64,000 bases of DNA, taken from NCBI GenBank assembly GCA_964017065.1, contig OZ024785.1, positions 4,502,588-4,566,587 on the forward strand, in the 5' to 3' direction. The notes under the pieces are model-generated. The model was not told the DNA's origin and made no database searches. It saw nothing but the letters and a program-made list of their open reading frames with translations. Position 1 is the first letter of the stretch; each line of letters opens with the position of its first letter. Made by a program: the position numbers and the translations under genes. Source of the DNA: Haliclona indistincta (lineage: Eukaryota > Porifera > Demospongiae > Haplosclerida > Chalinidae). Positions 47,543-58,817 of this stretch are shown here, one piece after another.

Positions 47543-49132
47543 ATGCCTGCCATTGTGAGAGTGTTGTTTTTGTTGGTAGTCAGCAGTGTTTCAGTCATTC
47601 AGTCCGCACCAATCGATTGTCAAAGTTTTACATATTTGAATAGTAAAAGTGCATATGTGAAAATATACCATAGTGTGTGGGCGTCCCCATACAAGGCACA
47701 GGTGGTATATTCATCATATTCCCCACCATGGTGCACACCTCAGTTAACCCATTGAAGAGTGAATTTCTCATATACCTCCATGGTGGTATATATCGCATAA
47801 TCCACCATGGAGAATATGCGATATATACCACCATGGTGGTATATGAGAAATACACTCCTCAAGGGGTTAACCAAGAGGTGTGCACTGGTCACGTGACCAG
47901 GTTGAGGTTGCACGACGACATCCTCGGAAAGTTATTCGCCTTGCAACTAGCAGCACCCAGTTGCAGGGCGAACATGCCGAGAAGTGGCTGAGATTTATAG
48001 TGTACAATCATCCAGACACTAGTGGGTATTAAATTGGCAAGCATGTGACAAACCCCGCCCAAGTCATGTTGAATATTGCAAGAACAATTTGTAAAACTTG
48101 TCGATCGCTCTTTCGCTCTAGAAGCACAAAGCTGTCCAAGTCTTTCCCACACACTCTACTCAGGTACGCGTACACACTTGGGGCCTCCTCTCGGCCCGTG
48201 ACTCACCGCTAAATCGAGATCCACGCGAACGCGAGCAAGAAGCGACACCCACACGCTAAGGTATATAACATATGAACCATGGCTTGTCGGTGTGTATGCC
48301 GAATATACCACCCTCGGTCTCGGTCATCGGAAGTTTGCAGCCTCGATAAACCCCTCGCTTCGCTCGGGGTTTATCTCGGCTGCAAACTTCCTCTGACCTC
48401 GACCTCGGGTGGTATATTCGGCATACACACCTCCAAGCCATGGTTTATATATTACATAACAGCATCTATTAGAATAATAAATAAGGTATGTTGCAGATAA
48501 TAACACATTGTTTTGAATATTTATTTATTGCTCCATATACACAGCTGCTTGATTCGTATAATATTACTATACCTGAAGTCAATTGTTCATCAATTAGACA
48601 ACTTAACGCCCCTCCATCACCAATTGTTTGTGAAAGGCTTCCTCTTCAACTTTTTGAGCTACATCAAGTGAATGCTATTATTGAAAAGCAATTAAACAGT
48701 AGTACTGTAAACTCTAGCAATGATTACAAGCGGATGCAAGCTGTTATTATATATTTATCAAAGACAGTCTTTCAAGAACCTGTGAATTGGTAAGCCAACA
48801 AATACTCTTAATACTCTTAATCTTTCACTCTCTTATTATAGGCATCCACTGAATGTAGTAATACAACAATAGACTGTTCTACATATGCAAATCTATCTGA
48901 CACTCTTGATGTAAACACATTCCCCATCGAATCTCTTTTCTGGAAGGCAAAACTTATTACACAGACCATCAAATGGATATTTGTGGGCCCTACAATGAAA
49001 AATATCTCTCCTATTCCTCAATGTGATCAATCCTGGATTGACTTTGTGATGAATGGTACTTATGTCGAAACTAGAACATGGCTGTCAAACAATTCAAATT
49101 TAGGTTCTGATAATAAACTGACCTGCTATTAA
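47543..49132 (+). pseudogene. secreted-protein family gene G, disrupted (slot 1)
   Basis: Exon 1 starts at 47543 with an intact signal peptide. It is interrupted at about 47668 by a 0.8-kb multi-hairpin insertion and resumes with ATAACAGCATCTATT at about 48455, ending at 48485. Exon 2 is 48545-48789 (245 nt, two bases too many in GTTATTATATATTTATC) and exon 3 is 48842-49132, open. The +2 shift makes exon 2 end in QEPVNW with a stop reading into the intron-2 donor, the same tail as in B. Exon 3 ends TWLSNNSNLGSDNKLTCY, as in I. Confidence 0.85.
47668..48461. mobile_element. multi-hairpin insertion in exon 1 of gene G
   Basis: Host reads GTGAAAATA then resumes ATAACAGCATC, so ATA or TA may be duplicated. 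The insert has two big fold-backs. One pairs about 47730-47800 with 47808-47882 (core CATGGTGGTATAT). The other pairs about 48280-48348 with 48362-48440 (core GGTATATTCGGCATACACAC). GGTGGTATAT occurs repeatedly. No coding region. Family unknown. Confidence 0.8.
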
Positions 49133-49233
49133 TAAGAATTTACTTTGTTAATAATTAGTACTATTAAAAAAATTTCATGATTATCAGTATCATAATAGAC
49201 AATACACAAGAGAGGTAAAGAAGAGGGAACTTG
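49133..49233 (+). other. 3' flank of gene G
   Basis: Short AT-rich flank with the CAAGAGAGGTAAAGAAGA block, cut short by F5. Confidence 0.6.
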
Positions 49234-50006
49234 GGTTAGCGCACGTGAACAAGCACCAGCTTGAGTATCGCCGCGCCGTATCAATCACGGAGAACACATA
49301 ATTTATTTTGTCTGGAGTCTTCGAAGAACGGTAAGCTAAAGTAGGTTGCGCTTGCCAGATAATTATAATCGCCGTACAGGTCTACAAACAAGTGTGGGCG
49401 GGGCTCGTATGCACTGCATGTATGCATGCGTAGGCGAGCTGACATGTACAGCATAATAATTATTTTTAGCTACTAGTTTAAAATTGTTAATAATAAAAAA
49501 GTCATCAACAACAAGAAAACTAAACCAATGGTGGAAACAAAGGCGGCTCAGTACGTGCATGATATTGAACTGCACTTCACTGAAAAAGAAAAAAGGACAC
49601 AAACAAGCAGCAAACAAGAAATTAAAAGATTTCTATCGAAATCAAAAGGATTTAGGGTTGTGAAATCTACCACTGGTCACAGTCCACAATGTAAACTAAC
49701 AAGGAACAAGCATGGAATGGTAACACGATTGACTTGCTAACAAACCATTGATCCTGCATCAGTGGCTGCTGTGGTTGGCTATAGCTAGTTCAGCTAGTTG
49801 CTGTTGACTGACACCTGACGTGCATTCAGCTTGTGACAAAATATTGATCTTATGTACAGCCACTGATGTGGGGATCTATGGTCTGTTAACAAGTCAATCG
49901 TGTTACCATTCTATGATTGTTCCTTGTTAGTTTACATTGTGGACCGGTGGTAGATTTCATAACCCTACGTCCTTTTGATTTTGATAGAAATCTTTTTTAT
50001 TTTCTT
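49234..50006 (-). mobile_element. F-family element F5, 3'-truncated
   Basis: In minus orientation it lacks the 3' hairpin and the purine tract. It keeps the body from about GGTTAGCGCACGTGA and the fold-back (about 49617-50006). F9 (59760-60503) sits at the same place relative to gene I, so this insertion predates the G/H to I/J duplication. Confidence 0.8.
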
Positions 50007-51852
50007 TAGATCGCATGCATGATGTGAACTGCACGACTGAAAAATTATAATTGATGAGCAAACCTAAATCAGCCTGTTTTAAGGCTTCAACAGTCTTAAT
50101 TGTTGCAAAGGGTATATACTCAAACCAGTCAGTTTGAGTGACAAACATTATATGCCACAAAAATGTAAGCCTTTCTGCAGAAATGACCAACTCATTTATA
50201 ATCATTTTATTCAACCTTTCTTGTTTTATGAGTTAGCAAAATTTTCCAATTTATAGACGACATGCTCACAAGACTTGTAAACATGGCATTGAGCAAGAAT
50301 TTTTGTAGTCGGGATGCTGAACTGATGACGCATGATAATAGATATTAATTTTTGAGGGATTATGACTAAATCATAGCAATAGATAAATGTATACATGTAT
50401 GATGGTACCAATGATAGTATCAGTATATTTACATGATTTACCTATTCCATAAAAGGTTTGTCTATTGTTGATTCTGTACCTAGCTTTAGTTAGCTCATTA
50501 AATTTTACATAATGTTTGTGTTGTACATACAATTCCCATTGTGGGGGGTATGGTAATTATTATACAACATAATGTGTACTACAGTTAGTTAGAGGATATT
50601 ATATAGGTGTACTTTTCAGTCGAAATTTGGTGTATTCATTCTGGAACTTGCATGAGGATTAAAACTTTGCAACTCAAAACAAGGAAATGTCAGAAAAGTA
50701 CCATACTAGGAGTCAAGTAAATACCATACCAACATAGTAACCTTGCATAGCAACCCCATCCCTTCTTGGGCTTGATATGCTCCTGCTAGTAATCAAAATT
50801 AATGTTATGCTCAATATTGAGTAGGATGCCCACGAATTTACAGACAATACACATTGCAGTAAAATTATTATCCACACTTGTCGAATGTTACTTAGTCAGG
50901 TAATTGCAGTACGGCTGTTTAGCATGACATCAAATTAATGTCATTGTTAGATTAAGCTGATATTTTAATTTATTTTGGATTGTCATAAATTGCTAAAAAC
51001 GACTTTAAGTGTCTCAAATTGTACTAGACTTAGTGTTAACAAACAGTTTAGATTAAAATTTTTAATGTGGTTGCATAAGGCAACCAGAGTTAGCAATGAT
51101 ATAAAGCTTCCAATTACAGGCCCATACCTATCACAAGTGCGCACACTCTCCTCTACAACTGTCAAAAACATATCAAGAAGGAACCCTACCTCCCAACCCT
51201 GTGTCAAAATCAGACTCAAACCACTTACCTTTACCAATTAGTCACTATCAGATATCTAGTTACAGTCTCTTCCTTATTTCACCTCTGATCAATGTTGTAC
51301 TCACGCATGTTCAACTTTTTAAATATAATTTCCCAGTAATGAGGACACGGTGAGGGCAGGCAATGACAGACCATCACAACAAACCATATGCCTCCGTCAG
51401 TACCAAGCCTACACACACAGCTGTATCTCATTCTGTGGCTCAGTGCCAGGCCTGCAGCTACAGTATTTGCAGCATTGTCTCTGCACCTGGTGACTACAAT
51501 TCACATCCAGCTGGTTGCATACTGTCTCATGCATGTCATTGTTGGTCCAGTCAATGATTGCCCTTGCCTACCCTCAAGTGGCCCAGAGTAGTTAATCTCA
51601 GCGGTAATGCGCAGCACGTTAGTATACTATAGGTCTCACTTAATGCAGAAGCTATAGGAAGAGTTGAAACATTAGTGAACAATGAGATAATGATGTATGT
51701 TGTGTTGCGTTGTGTTTGGTAACAATTGAAACTACAATAACTAGTATGTCTTCCTTAACCCACGCAGAAGAAATACATCTAGATCATCTATACCTACATC
51801 AAGTTACAAGTTGCAATTATGTAGATGAACAAGTAGAGAATTACTGTAACAG
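50007..51852 (+). other. slot-2 gene upstream region (copy H)
   Basis: It includes the M2 relic (minus strand, 50035-50160, FVTQTDWFEYIPFATIKTVE), the G-rich block (50530-50555) and the exon-like block (51345-51600). No intact gene. Confidence 0.6.
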
Positions 51853-51860
51853 TATAAAAG
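51853..51860 (+). promoter_or_regulatory. TATA box of gene H
   Basis: TATAAAAG in standard slot-2 context. The leader is cut by F6 at 51895, about 43 nt downstream. Confidence 0.8.
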
Positions 51861-51895
51861 CTGAAGTTAGGCTGTTCTGTTCAAACCAACAATTC

Positions 51896-53155
51896 AAGAA
51901 AATTTAAAAGATTTCTATCGAAATCAAAAGGATGTAGGGTTGTGAAATCTACCACTGGTCCACAATGTAAACTAACAAGGAACAAGCATGGAATGGTAAC
52001 ACGATTGACTTGCTAACAGACCATAGATCCCTACATCAGTGGCTGCTGTGGTTGGTTATAGCTAGTTCAGCTAGTTGCTGTTGACTGACACATAACTTGC
52101 ATTCAGCTTGTGACAAAATATTGATCTTATGTACAGCCACTGATGTAGGGATCTATGGTCTGTTAGCAAGTCAATCGTGTTACCATTCCATGCTTGTTCC
52201 TTGTTAGTTTACATTGTGGACCAGTGGTAGATTTCACAACCCTACATCCTTTTGATTTCGATAGAAATCTTTTTAATTTTCTTGTTTGTGTCCTTTTTTT
52301 CTTTTTCAGCGAAGTGCAGTTCAATATCATGCACGTACTGAGCTGTCTTTGTTTCCACCATTGGTTTAGTTTTCCTGTTGTTGGTGGCTTTTCTTTATTA
52401 TTAAGAATTTTAAACTTGTAGCTAATAATAATTGTTATGCTGTACATATCAGCTCGCCTACACATGCATGCAGTAGATACGAGCCCCGCCCACAATTGTT
52501 TGAAGACATGTACGGCGGTTGTAATTATCTGGCAAGCGCAGAATGGTGATCCTATACGAGCTTACCGTTCTTCGAAGACTCCAGACAAATACATGTACAT
52601 GTATGTGTTCTCCGTGATCCATAAGGCGCGCGGCGATACTCAAGCTAGTGCTTGGTCACGTGCGCTAACCACTGCTAGGTCACGTGCGTATTGCGCAATC
52701 ACATCAATGGCGTCTAACACTTAGCTGACAATGGATCACGATCGAGAAATCGCGAAATTTATATCGACGTTTCGCTAAAAACTAAGTTCAAAAGGCACCT
52801 GCCAGGAAAATTTCATGACTGTTCATGGGTGTTTTGGTCTCGGCATTGCTCGCGTAAAGGCGCTAGGCGCGCTGAAGAAAGAAAGAAAGAAAGAAAGAAA
52901 GAAGAAAGAAGAAAACGAAGATGACGAAACACGATTTTCACCGTTTCCAGGTTCGTCACTTTAGTAACAACTTCGAGCAATCTCCTTGCTACTGTAAGAT
53001 GGGGCAACGCCAGAGAGCAGATTTAAGTGTCTTTTGACGTATACAATTCATGACCAGGCGAAATATCAGCGTTTGAATGCTAATACATTGTATGTAGCCG
53101 CCATCTTGTTTTCTCGTTCAACCCTACATAGGGAGGCACTACCGTGCCTCCCTAA
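51896..53155 (+). mobile_element. F-family element F6 in gene H
   Basis: It starts AAGAAAATTTAAAAG and ends with hairpin GGGAGGCAC-TACC-GTGCCTCCC plus CTAA. The arms carry the TTTCTATCG variant. A GAAA tract is at 52875-52916. Left flank is the gene-H leader and right flank is mid exon 2, so about 250 bp of the gene were lost with or around the insertion. Confidence 0.88.
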
Positions 53156-53696
53156 TTAATATGCCTGAAGTCAACCCTTCATCAATTAGACAACTTAACG
53201 CCCCTCCTTCACCAATTGTTTGTGAAAGGCTTCCTCTTCATCTTTTTGAGCTACATCAAGTGAACTCTATCATTGAAAAGCAGTTAAACAGTAGTACTAT
53301 AAGTTCTAGCAGCGATATTATTTATAAGCGGATGCAAGCTGTTACTATATTTATCAAAGACAGTTTTTGAAGAACCTGTGAATTGGTAAGCTAACAAATT
53401 AATACTCTTAATACTCTTAATCTTTCACTCTCTTATTATAGGCATCCACTGAATGTAATAATACAACAATAGACTGTTCTACATATGCAAATCTATCTAA
53501 TACTCTTGATGTAAGCACTTTCCCCATCAAATCACTTTTCTGGAAGGCAAAACGTATTACACAGACCATCAAATGGATATTTGTGGGCCCTACAGAGTGT
53601 AATATCTCTCCTCCGTGTCGTCACAGCAGCTGGATTGACATTGTGATGAATGGTACTTATGTCGAAACTAGAACTTGGCTGTCAAATAACTTTTAG
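53156..53696 (+). pseudogene. secreted-protein family gene H, exon 1 lost (slot 2)
   Basis: Exon 2 is present from about the 10th codon to 53385 and exon 3 is 53442-53696. A stop (AGT TTT TGA) interrupts exon 2 at 53370, where intact copies read AGT CTT TCA. Exon 3 is open and ends WLSNNF, shorter than in G and I. Signal peptide and intron 1 are gone because of F6. Confidence 0.87.
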
Positions 53697-53912
53697 GTTT
53701 TTGATAATAAAATCAATATAATTTATTAATAATAAATCACTATTTAATTTACTTTGTTAAAAAATTCAGTATTACTATTAAAAGTTTTTCGTGATTATCA
53801 GTATCATAATAGGCAATACACAAGAGAGGTAAAGAAGATGGTTACCGGTAAAATGGCAACTATTGCTGTAGGGAACTTGATTTGCAAGTTATTGTAAACA
53901 AGAACACGATAA
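53697..53912 (+). other. 3' flank of gene H
   Basis: Standard AT-rich flank and CAAGAGAGGTAAAGAAGATGG block, interrupted by F7. Confidence 0.6.
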
Positions 53913-53978
53913 ATAGGGAGGCACGGCAACGACCGTAGTGAAGTAGGGATAAACGAGAAAACAAAATGGTGGCTACTA

Positions 53979-54221
53979 CTTTTTTTTTTTTTTTTTTTTA
54001 TGACAATTTAGCCTACAAGCTAGGTCGTACCAGTAGCAATGCTAATACAAGGGTACAAACCAATAATAATAATAATAATAATGAAAATAATAATTAGTTG
54101 GTGTTACAAGAATAATTTAACTTACAGGGTAAAACAAGGTAAGAACAGCTTTAATAACAATCATTCCAATAGTTGATAACAGCCTTTTTAAAACTTGATA
54201 CAGAACCAACTAAACGAACTT
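53979..54221 (-). mobile_element. LINE 3' end, minus strand
   Basis: The + strand starts with about 21 T (poly-A on minus). The minus strand reads RLVGSVSSFKKAVINYWND followed by CY and stop, a typical LINE ORF2 C-terminus, then a short 3' UTR with an ATT repeat. It is inserted in F7 between GGCTAC and AATGTATTAGCG. Confidence 0.75.
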
Positions 54222-54399
54222 CTGAACAATGTATTAGCGTTCAAAGCTGATATTTCGTCTGGTGATGAATTTTATACGACCAAAGACACTTAGATCTGCT
54301 CTCTGGCGTTGCTCCCATCTTACAGTAGCAACGAAATTGCTCGAAATTGTTACTAAAGTGACGAACCTGGAAACGATGAAATCGACATCTTCGTTTTCT

Positions 54400-54411
54400 T
54401 CTTTCTTTCGT

Positions 54412-54510
<99 letters not shown>

Positions 54511-54691
54511 GTCTTTCTTTCTTTCTTTCTCTCTTTCTCTCTTTCTCTCTTTCTCTCTTTCTCTCTTTCTCTCTTTCTCTCTTTCTCTCTTTCTCTCTTT
54601 CTCTCTTTCTCTCCCTCTCTCCCTCTCTCCCTCTCTCCCTCTCTCCCTCTCTCCCTCTCTCCCTCTCTCCCTCTCTCTCTCTCTCTTTCCT

Positions 54692-54788
<97 letters not shown>

Positions 54789-54790
54789 AA
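54400..54790 (+). repeat. 390-bp CTTT/CTCT/CCCT tract in F7
   Basis: Pure pyrimidine tract: CTTT repeats, then CTCTTT, then CTCC, CTCT and CTTT again. It is the largest expansion of the F-element purine-pyrimidine tract. The long KERK/SLSF ORFs over it are artefacts. Confidence 0.97.
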
Positions 54791-55514
54791 CTCTCATAGC
54801 GCCTTTACGCGAGCAGTGTCTAGACCCAAACACCCACGAACAGTCGTAAAATTCTCCTAGCATGTGCCTTTTGAACTTAGTTTTTAGTGAAACGACGATA
54901 TACATTTGGCGAGCTCACGATCACGAACGGTTGTCAGCTAAGTGTTTGACGCCATTATTGTGATTACGTAATACGCACGTGACCAAACACAATTGTAGAG
55001 TATCGCCGTATGGAGAGCGCATATTGGCGTCTGGAGTCTTCGAAGAACAACTACAGAGTAAGCGGTGTAGTATCATCGTTCTGCTGCTTGCCAGATAGTA
55101 TCACAGCCATACAGAAAATTCTAAACCAGAGTGGCCGGGCTCGTATGCTGTGCATCCAGGCTGCAGCATGGATGCATGCATGAGCTAATTTCAGTATTTA
55201 GGAGCTACAAGTTAAAAAGCAATTATCAAGAAAAGCAAACAAAACCAATGATGGAAACAAAAAAGAGATACATTATCTTGCCGAATTCGAACTGCACCAA
55301 AAATTTGAAACTCACTGTAAAAGAAAAAAGGACACAAACAAGAAAATAAAAAGATTTCTAACGAAATCAAAAGGATGTAGGGATATAGAAATCTGCTACT
55401 GGTCCACAATGTAAACCAACAAGGAGCAAGCATGGAATGGTAACACGATTGACTTGCTAACAGACCATAGATCCCTACATCAGTGGCTGACTACAGCAGT
55501 TCTGCTAGTTGCTA

Positions 55515-56818
55515 TTAGGGAGGCACGGTAGTGCCTCCCTATGTAGAGAAAACAAGATGGCGGCTACATGCAATGTATTAGCGTTCAAACGCTGATATTT
55601 CGCCTCGTGATGATTTTTGTACGTCCAAAGACGCATTAGATCTGCTCTCTGGCGTTGCCCCATCTTACAGTAGCAAGGAGATTGCTCGAAATTGTTACTA
55701 AAGTGATGAACTTGGAAACGGTGAAAACGAGTTTCGTCATCTTCGTTTTCTTCTTCTTCTTCTTCTTCTTCTTCTTCTTCTCCTTCTCCTTCTCCTTCTC
55801 CTTCTCCTTCTCCTTCTCCTTCTCCTTCTCCTTCTTCTTCTTCTTCTTCTTCTTCATCTTCTTCAGCGCCCCTACTCCCTAGCGCCTCTACGCGAGCAGT
55901 GCCGTGACCAAAAACACCCACGAACAGTAGTCAAATTCTCCTAGCAGGTGCCTTTTGAACTTTGTTTTAGCGAAACGGCGATATAAATTCCGCGATTTCT
56001 CGATCGTGATCCATTGTCAGCTAAGTGTTAGACGCCATTGGTGATTGCGCAATACGCACGTGACCAAGCAGTGGTTAGCGCACGTGACCAACAACTAGCT
56101 AGTCGAGCTAGAGTATCGCCGCGCCGTATGGATCACGGAGAACACATCCCCTGTATTTGTCTGGAGTCTTCGAAGAACGGTAAGCTAGTGTAGGATCACC
56201 ATTCTCCACTTGCTAGATAATTATAACCGTCTACAAACAAGTGTGGGCGGGGCTCGTATGCATTCATGCGTAGGCGAGCTGCAACAAAACAATTTTAGCT
56301 GCAAGTTTAGAAAAGCCATCAACAACTGGAAACTAAACAAAATAATGGTGGAAAAAATTAGACGGCTCGGTAAACGCATGATATTGAACTTCTTTTCGCT
56401 GAAAAAGAAAAAAGGACACAAACAAGAAAATTAAAAAGATTTCTATCGAAATCAAAAGGATGTAGTGATGAGGAAATAATACCACTGGTCCACAATGTAA
56501 ACCAACAAGGAAAAAGCATGGAAAGGTAACACGATTGACTTGCTAACAGACCATAGATCCCTACATCAGTGGCTGTACATAAGATCAATACTATGTCACA
56601 AGTTGAATTCAATTCAATGCACTTCAGGTGACAGTCAACGGCAACTAGCTGAATTAGCTATAGTCAGGCCGTAGCAGCCACTGATGTAGGGATCTATGGT
56701 CTGTTAGCAAGTCAATCGTGTTACCATTCCATGCTTTGTCCTTGTTGGTTTACATTGTGGACCAGTGGTATATTTCCTCATCACTACGATTTCGATAGAA
56801 ATCTTTCTAATTTTCTTG
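55515..56818 (-). mobile_element. F-family element F8, inserted in the loop of F7
   Basis: It starts TTAGGGAGGCAC-GGTA-GTGCCTCCC and ends TTTTCTTG. The F7 loop reads GTTGCTA before it and TTGACTGACACC after it; joined, this matches the loop of other F copies, so insertion was A|T without duplication. Arms carry the TTTCTATCG variant. A CTT/CTTCTC tract lies at 55746-55862. Confidence 0.92.
55746..55865 (+). repeat. CTT / CTTCTC tract in F8
   Basis: Pyrimidine tract of CTT units flanking a run of CTTCTC units, at the F-element purine-pyrimidine position. Confidence 0.95.
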
Positions 56819-57070
56819 TTGACTGACACCTGACATGCATTGAATTGATTGTGACAAAATAATTATAGTATAGTCAAAATGTTATGTACAGCCACTGATG
56901 TAGGGATCTATGGTCTGTTAGCAAGTCAATCGTGTTACCATTCCATGCTTGCTGCTCGTTGGTTTACATTGTGGACCAGTAGCAGATTTCTATATCCCTA
57001 CATCCTTTTGATTTCGTTAGAAATCTTTTTATTTTCTTGTTTGTGTCCATTTTTCTTTTACAGTGAGTTT

Positions 57071-57250
57071 GTATCTACATACCATACACATTGAGGGGGG
57101 CATGTATTCTAATAATGTACTACAGAGCCGGGGAAGCTGGGCTTCAGAACTTCATGTAAGTTGGGTATCATTATGATTATCGTTCTGGAACTTCTGGGGA
57201 TTGTCTTTTGGAAAAAACCAATAAGATCATAAAACACAATTTGGTATTAC
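57071..57250 (+). other. slot-1 flank of pair 6 (5' part)
   Basis: Collinear with 27625-27800, G-rich conserved block with small indels. F7 removed the TATA-like box region upstream. Confidence 0.6.
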
Positions 57251-57830
57251 CAAGAGTATATAATCTTACCAAGAGTATCGAACGCCAATTGCCACTGTAG
57301 AAACACTCTCGGGAAAGTAACGTGACAGAAACGTGATCTGATGACGTATACGCCTACACTGCAGGCTAGCCATTGACGTCATCGACGTTCAGCAACGATG
57401 CTAGCCAAGCTTTTTGGATGATCATTGGACTGTTGCAGGCGAGAATATAGCGATGTAGACACGACAAATGCTGAGAAAAACAGAAACACGTGCTAGTTAT
57501 GCTTTTTAATCGAAGAATAAGAGCAGCAGCGAGCTCGGTCCGTCAGAGCGCGTTCGTCTACAAAAATCACAGTGTTGATGTTCAGCGACTAACGAACGCC
57601 TGCTTGTTAGAGGTAGCTTGTCAATAAAGAGCCCTGAGTAGCTGTATTTTCCATCATGGGCGCTTGCTTCCTGCAGGACACGCCTTCGTTGTGACGTAGT
57701 CGTGAATTTGTGCAACACGCTTTCGTCACAATGCGTAAAATATCTCACGTGCTGGTCATGTTACTTTCCCGAGAGTGTTTCTACAGTGGCAATTGGCGTT
57801 CGATACTCTTGGTAAGATTATATACTCTTG
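57251..57830. mobile_element. 580-bp TIR element with 7-bp target duplication
   Basis: It starts CAAGAGTATATAATC and ends GATTATATACTCTTG. Inverted ends extend about 85 bp, to AAACACTCTCGGGAAAGTAA. GTATTAC is present on both sides, and the unfilled site at 27800 has one copy. The interior minus-strand ORF (80 codons) is unrecognised. Confidence 0.85.
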
Positions 57831-58707
57831 GTATTACAGCTATTAAGAATATTTTTTTTGGAGATAATTATTCTATATTGTGTAGTATTAAGTTTTTCTA
57901 TGCTGCGCACTGGCGGAAATCTGAAAGCATTATCATTGCTGCTGGGAAACGATATGTAGGGATGACAATGATAATATATACAGCGGTTTTATTACTTCTT
58001 GCAAGGATAAAGTGTAAACCGTAGAGCGTAGCCTGTGCACTAATGCATTAAAAATGTCATTAAGTCTTTGGTCGTGCTCCATTGTGTGAATATAATGCCA
58101 GTGATTTGACACATTAGTGACTGCAAGGTGACGCTTTACACTCAAAATCTTCCTTGCAAGAAGTAATAAAACCTCTGTATAGATTCATTAATAAAATATC
58201 TATTAATTAGCAATTGTTATCGAGTCCAACTATAGATTCACAATATTATCATTGCTGATGTAATTGTATAGAAATGAATTTAACAGCTGTTGTTAATTCT
58301 ATTTTAAAATGAGTATTATAATTGCGCAATGTCTTCAACTATAGCACTGAGCATCGACATTCAGAATTGACATTCTGATTGAAAATCGGTCACCATACGT
58401 TACAAACTGGTCACAAAGGCTATAACCACATACATGTATACCTGCCTGTCCATTGTATTAAAGATGCATGGATCCATTCATGAATGGTAATGATCAATGA
58501 ATCTGTGTACAACTTTCTTGCAAGCAAAAGCTTGTTATAATTATTTTATTAGAAAGGTAAAAAATTGGTTTATATTTGCATGTGCACATTACATAATTAT
58601 TTCGAATGGAGCAAATAAACAAAATTAGTAGGAACTGAACACAGTCATGTTGTGTTTGCGAAACAATGTACCTAAAAATGTTGTGGTTTGAACAAAGAGA
58701 ATTGAAG
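57831..58707 (+). other. slot-1 gene upstream region (copy I)
   Basis: Collinear with 46630-47429. No gene. Confidence 0.6.
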
Positions 58708-58715
58708 TATAAAAG
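58708..58715 (+). promoter_or_regulatory. TATA box of gene I
   Basis: TATAAAAG, 110 nt before the ATG, with slot-1 type context as in gene G. Confidence 0.85.
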
Positions 58716-58817
58716 AAGAAATTAAGTTCAGTTGGAAGCAAATAAATTGAGCTTCTTAGTTCCACAGTCAGTATTCAATCTATAATAGCTACAACACTAT
58801 TAATTTTATTCACCAAA

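Larger units (their letters stand above)
53913..57070 (-). mobile_element. F-family element F7, containing a LINE end and F8
   Basis: It begins (minus orientation) with a degraded hairpin (GGGAGGCACGGCAACGACCG) and runs through the body, a 390-bp CTTT/CTCT tract and the fold-back (about 55342 to 57033). A LINE 3' end (53979-54221) and F8 (55515-56818) are nested in it. Unusually, beyond the last arm it continues 35 nt with plus-oriented body sequence (GTTTGTGTCCATTTTTCTTT), so it is mirrored or head to head with a second truncated copy. Confidence 0.82.

Noticed and set aside
54234..54905. 223-codon minus-strand ORF rich in KERKKERKK, and its plus-strand partner rich in SLSLSF/FLSF
   Set aside because: Both are translations of the CTTT/CTCT tract in F7. 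Low-complexity repeats stay open in several frames.
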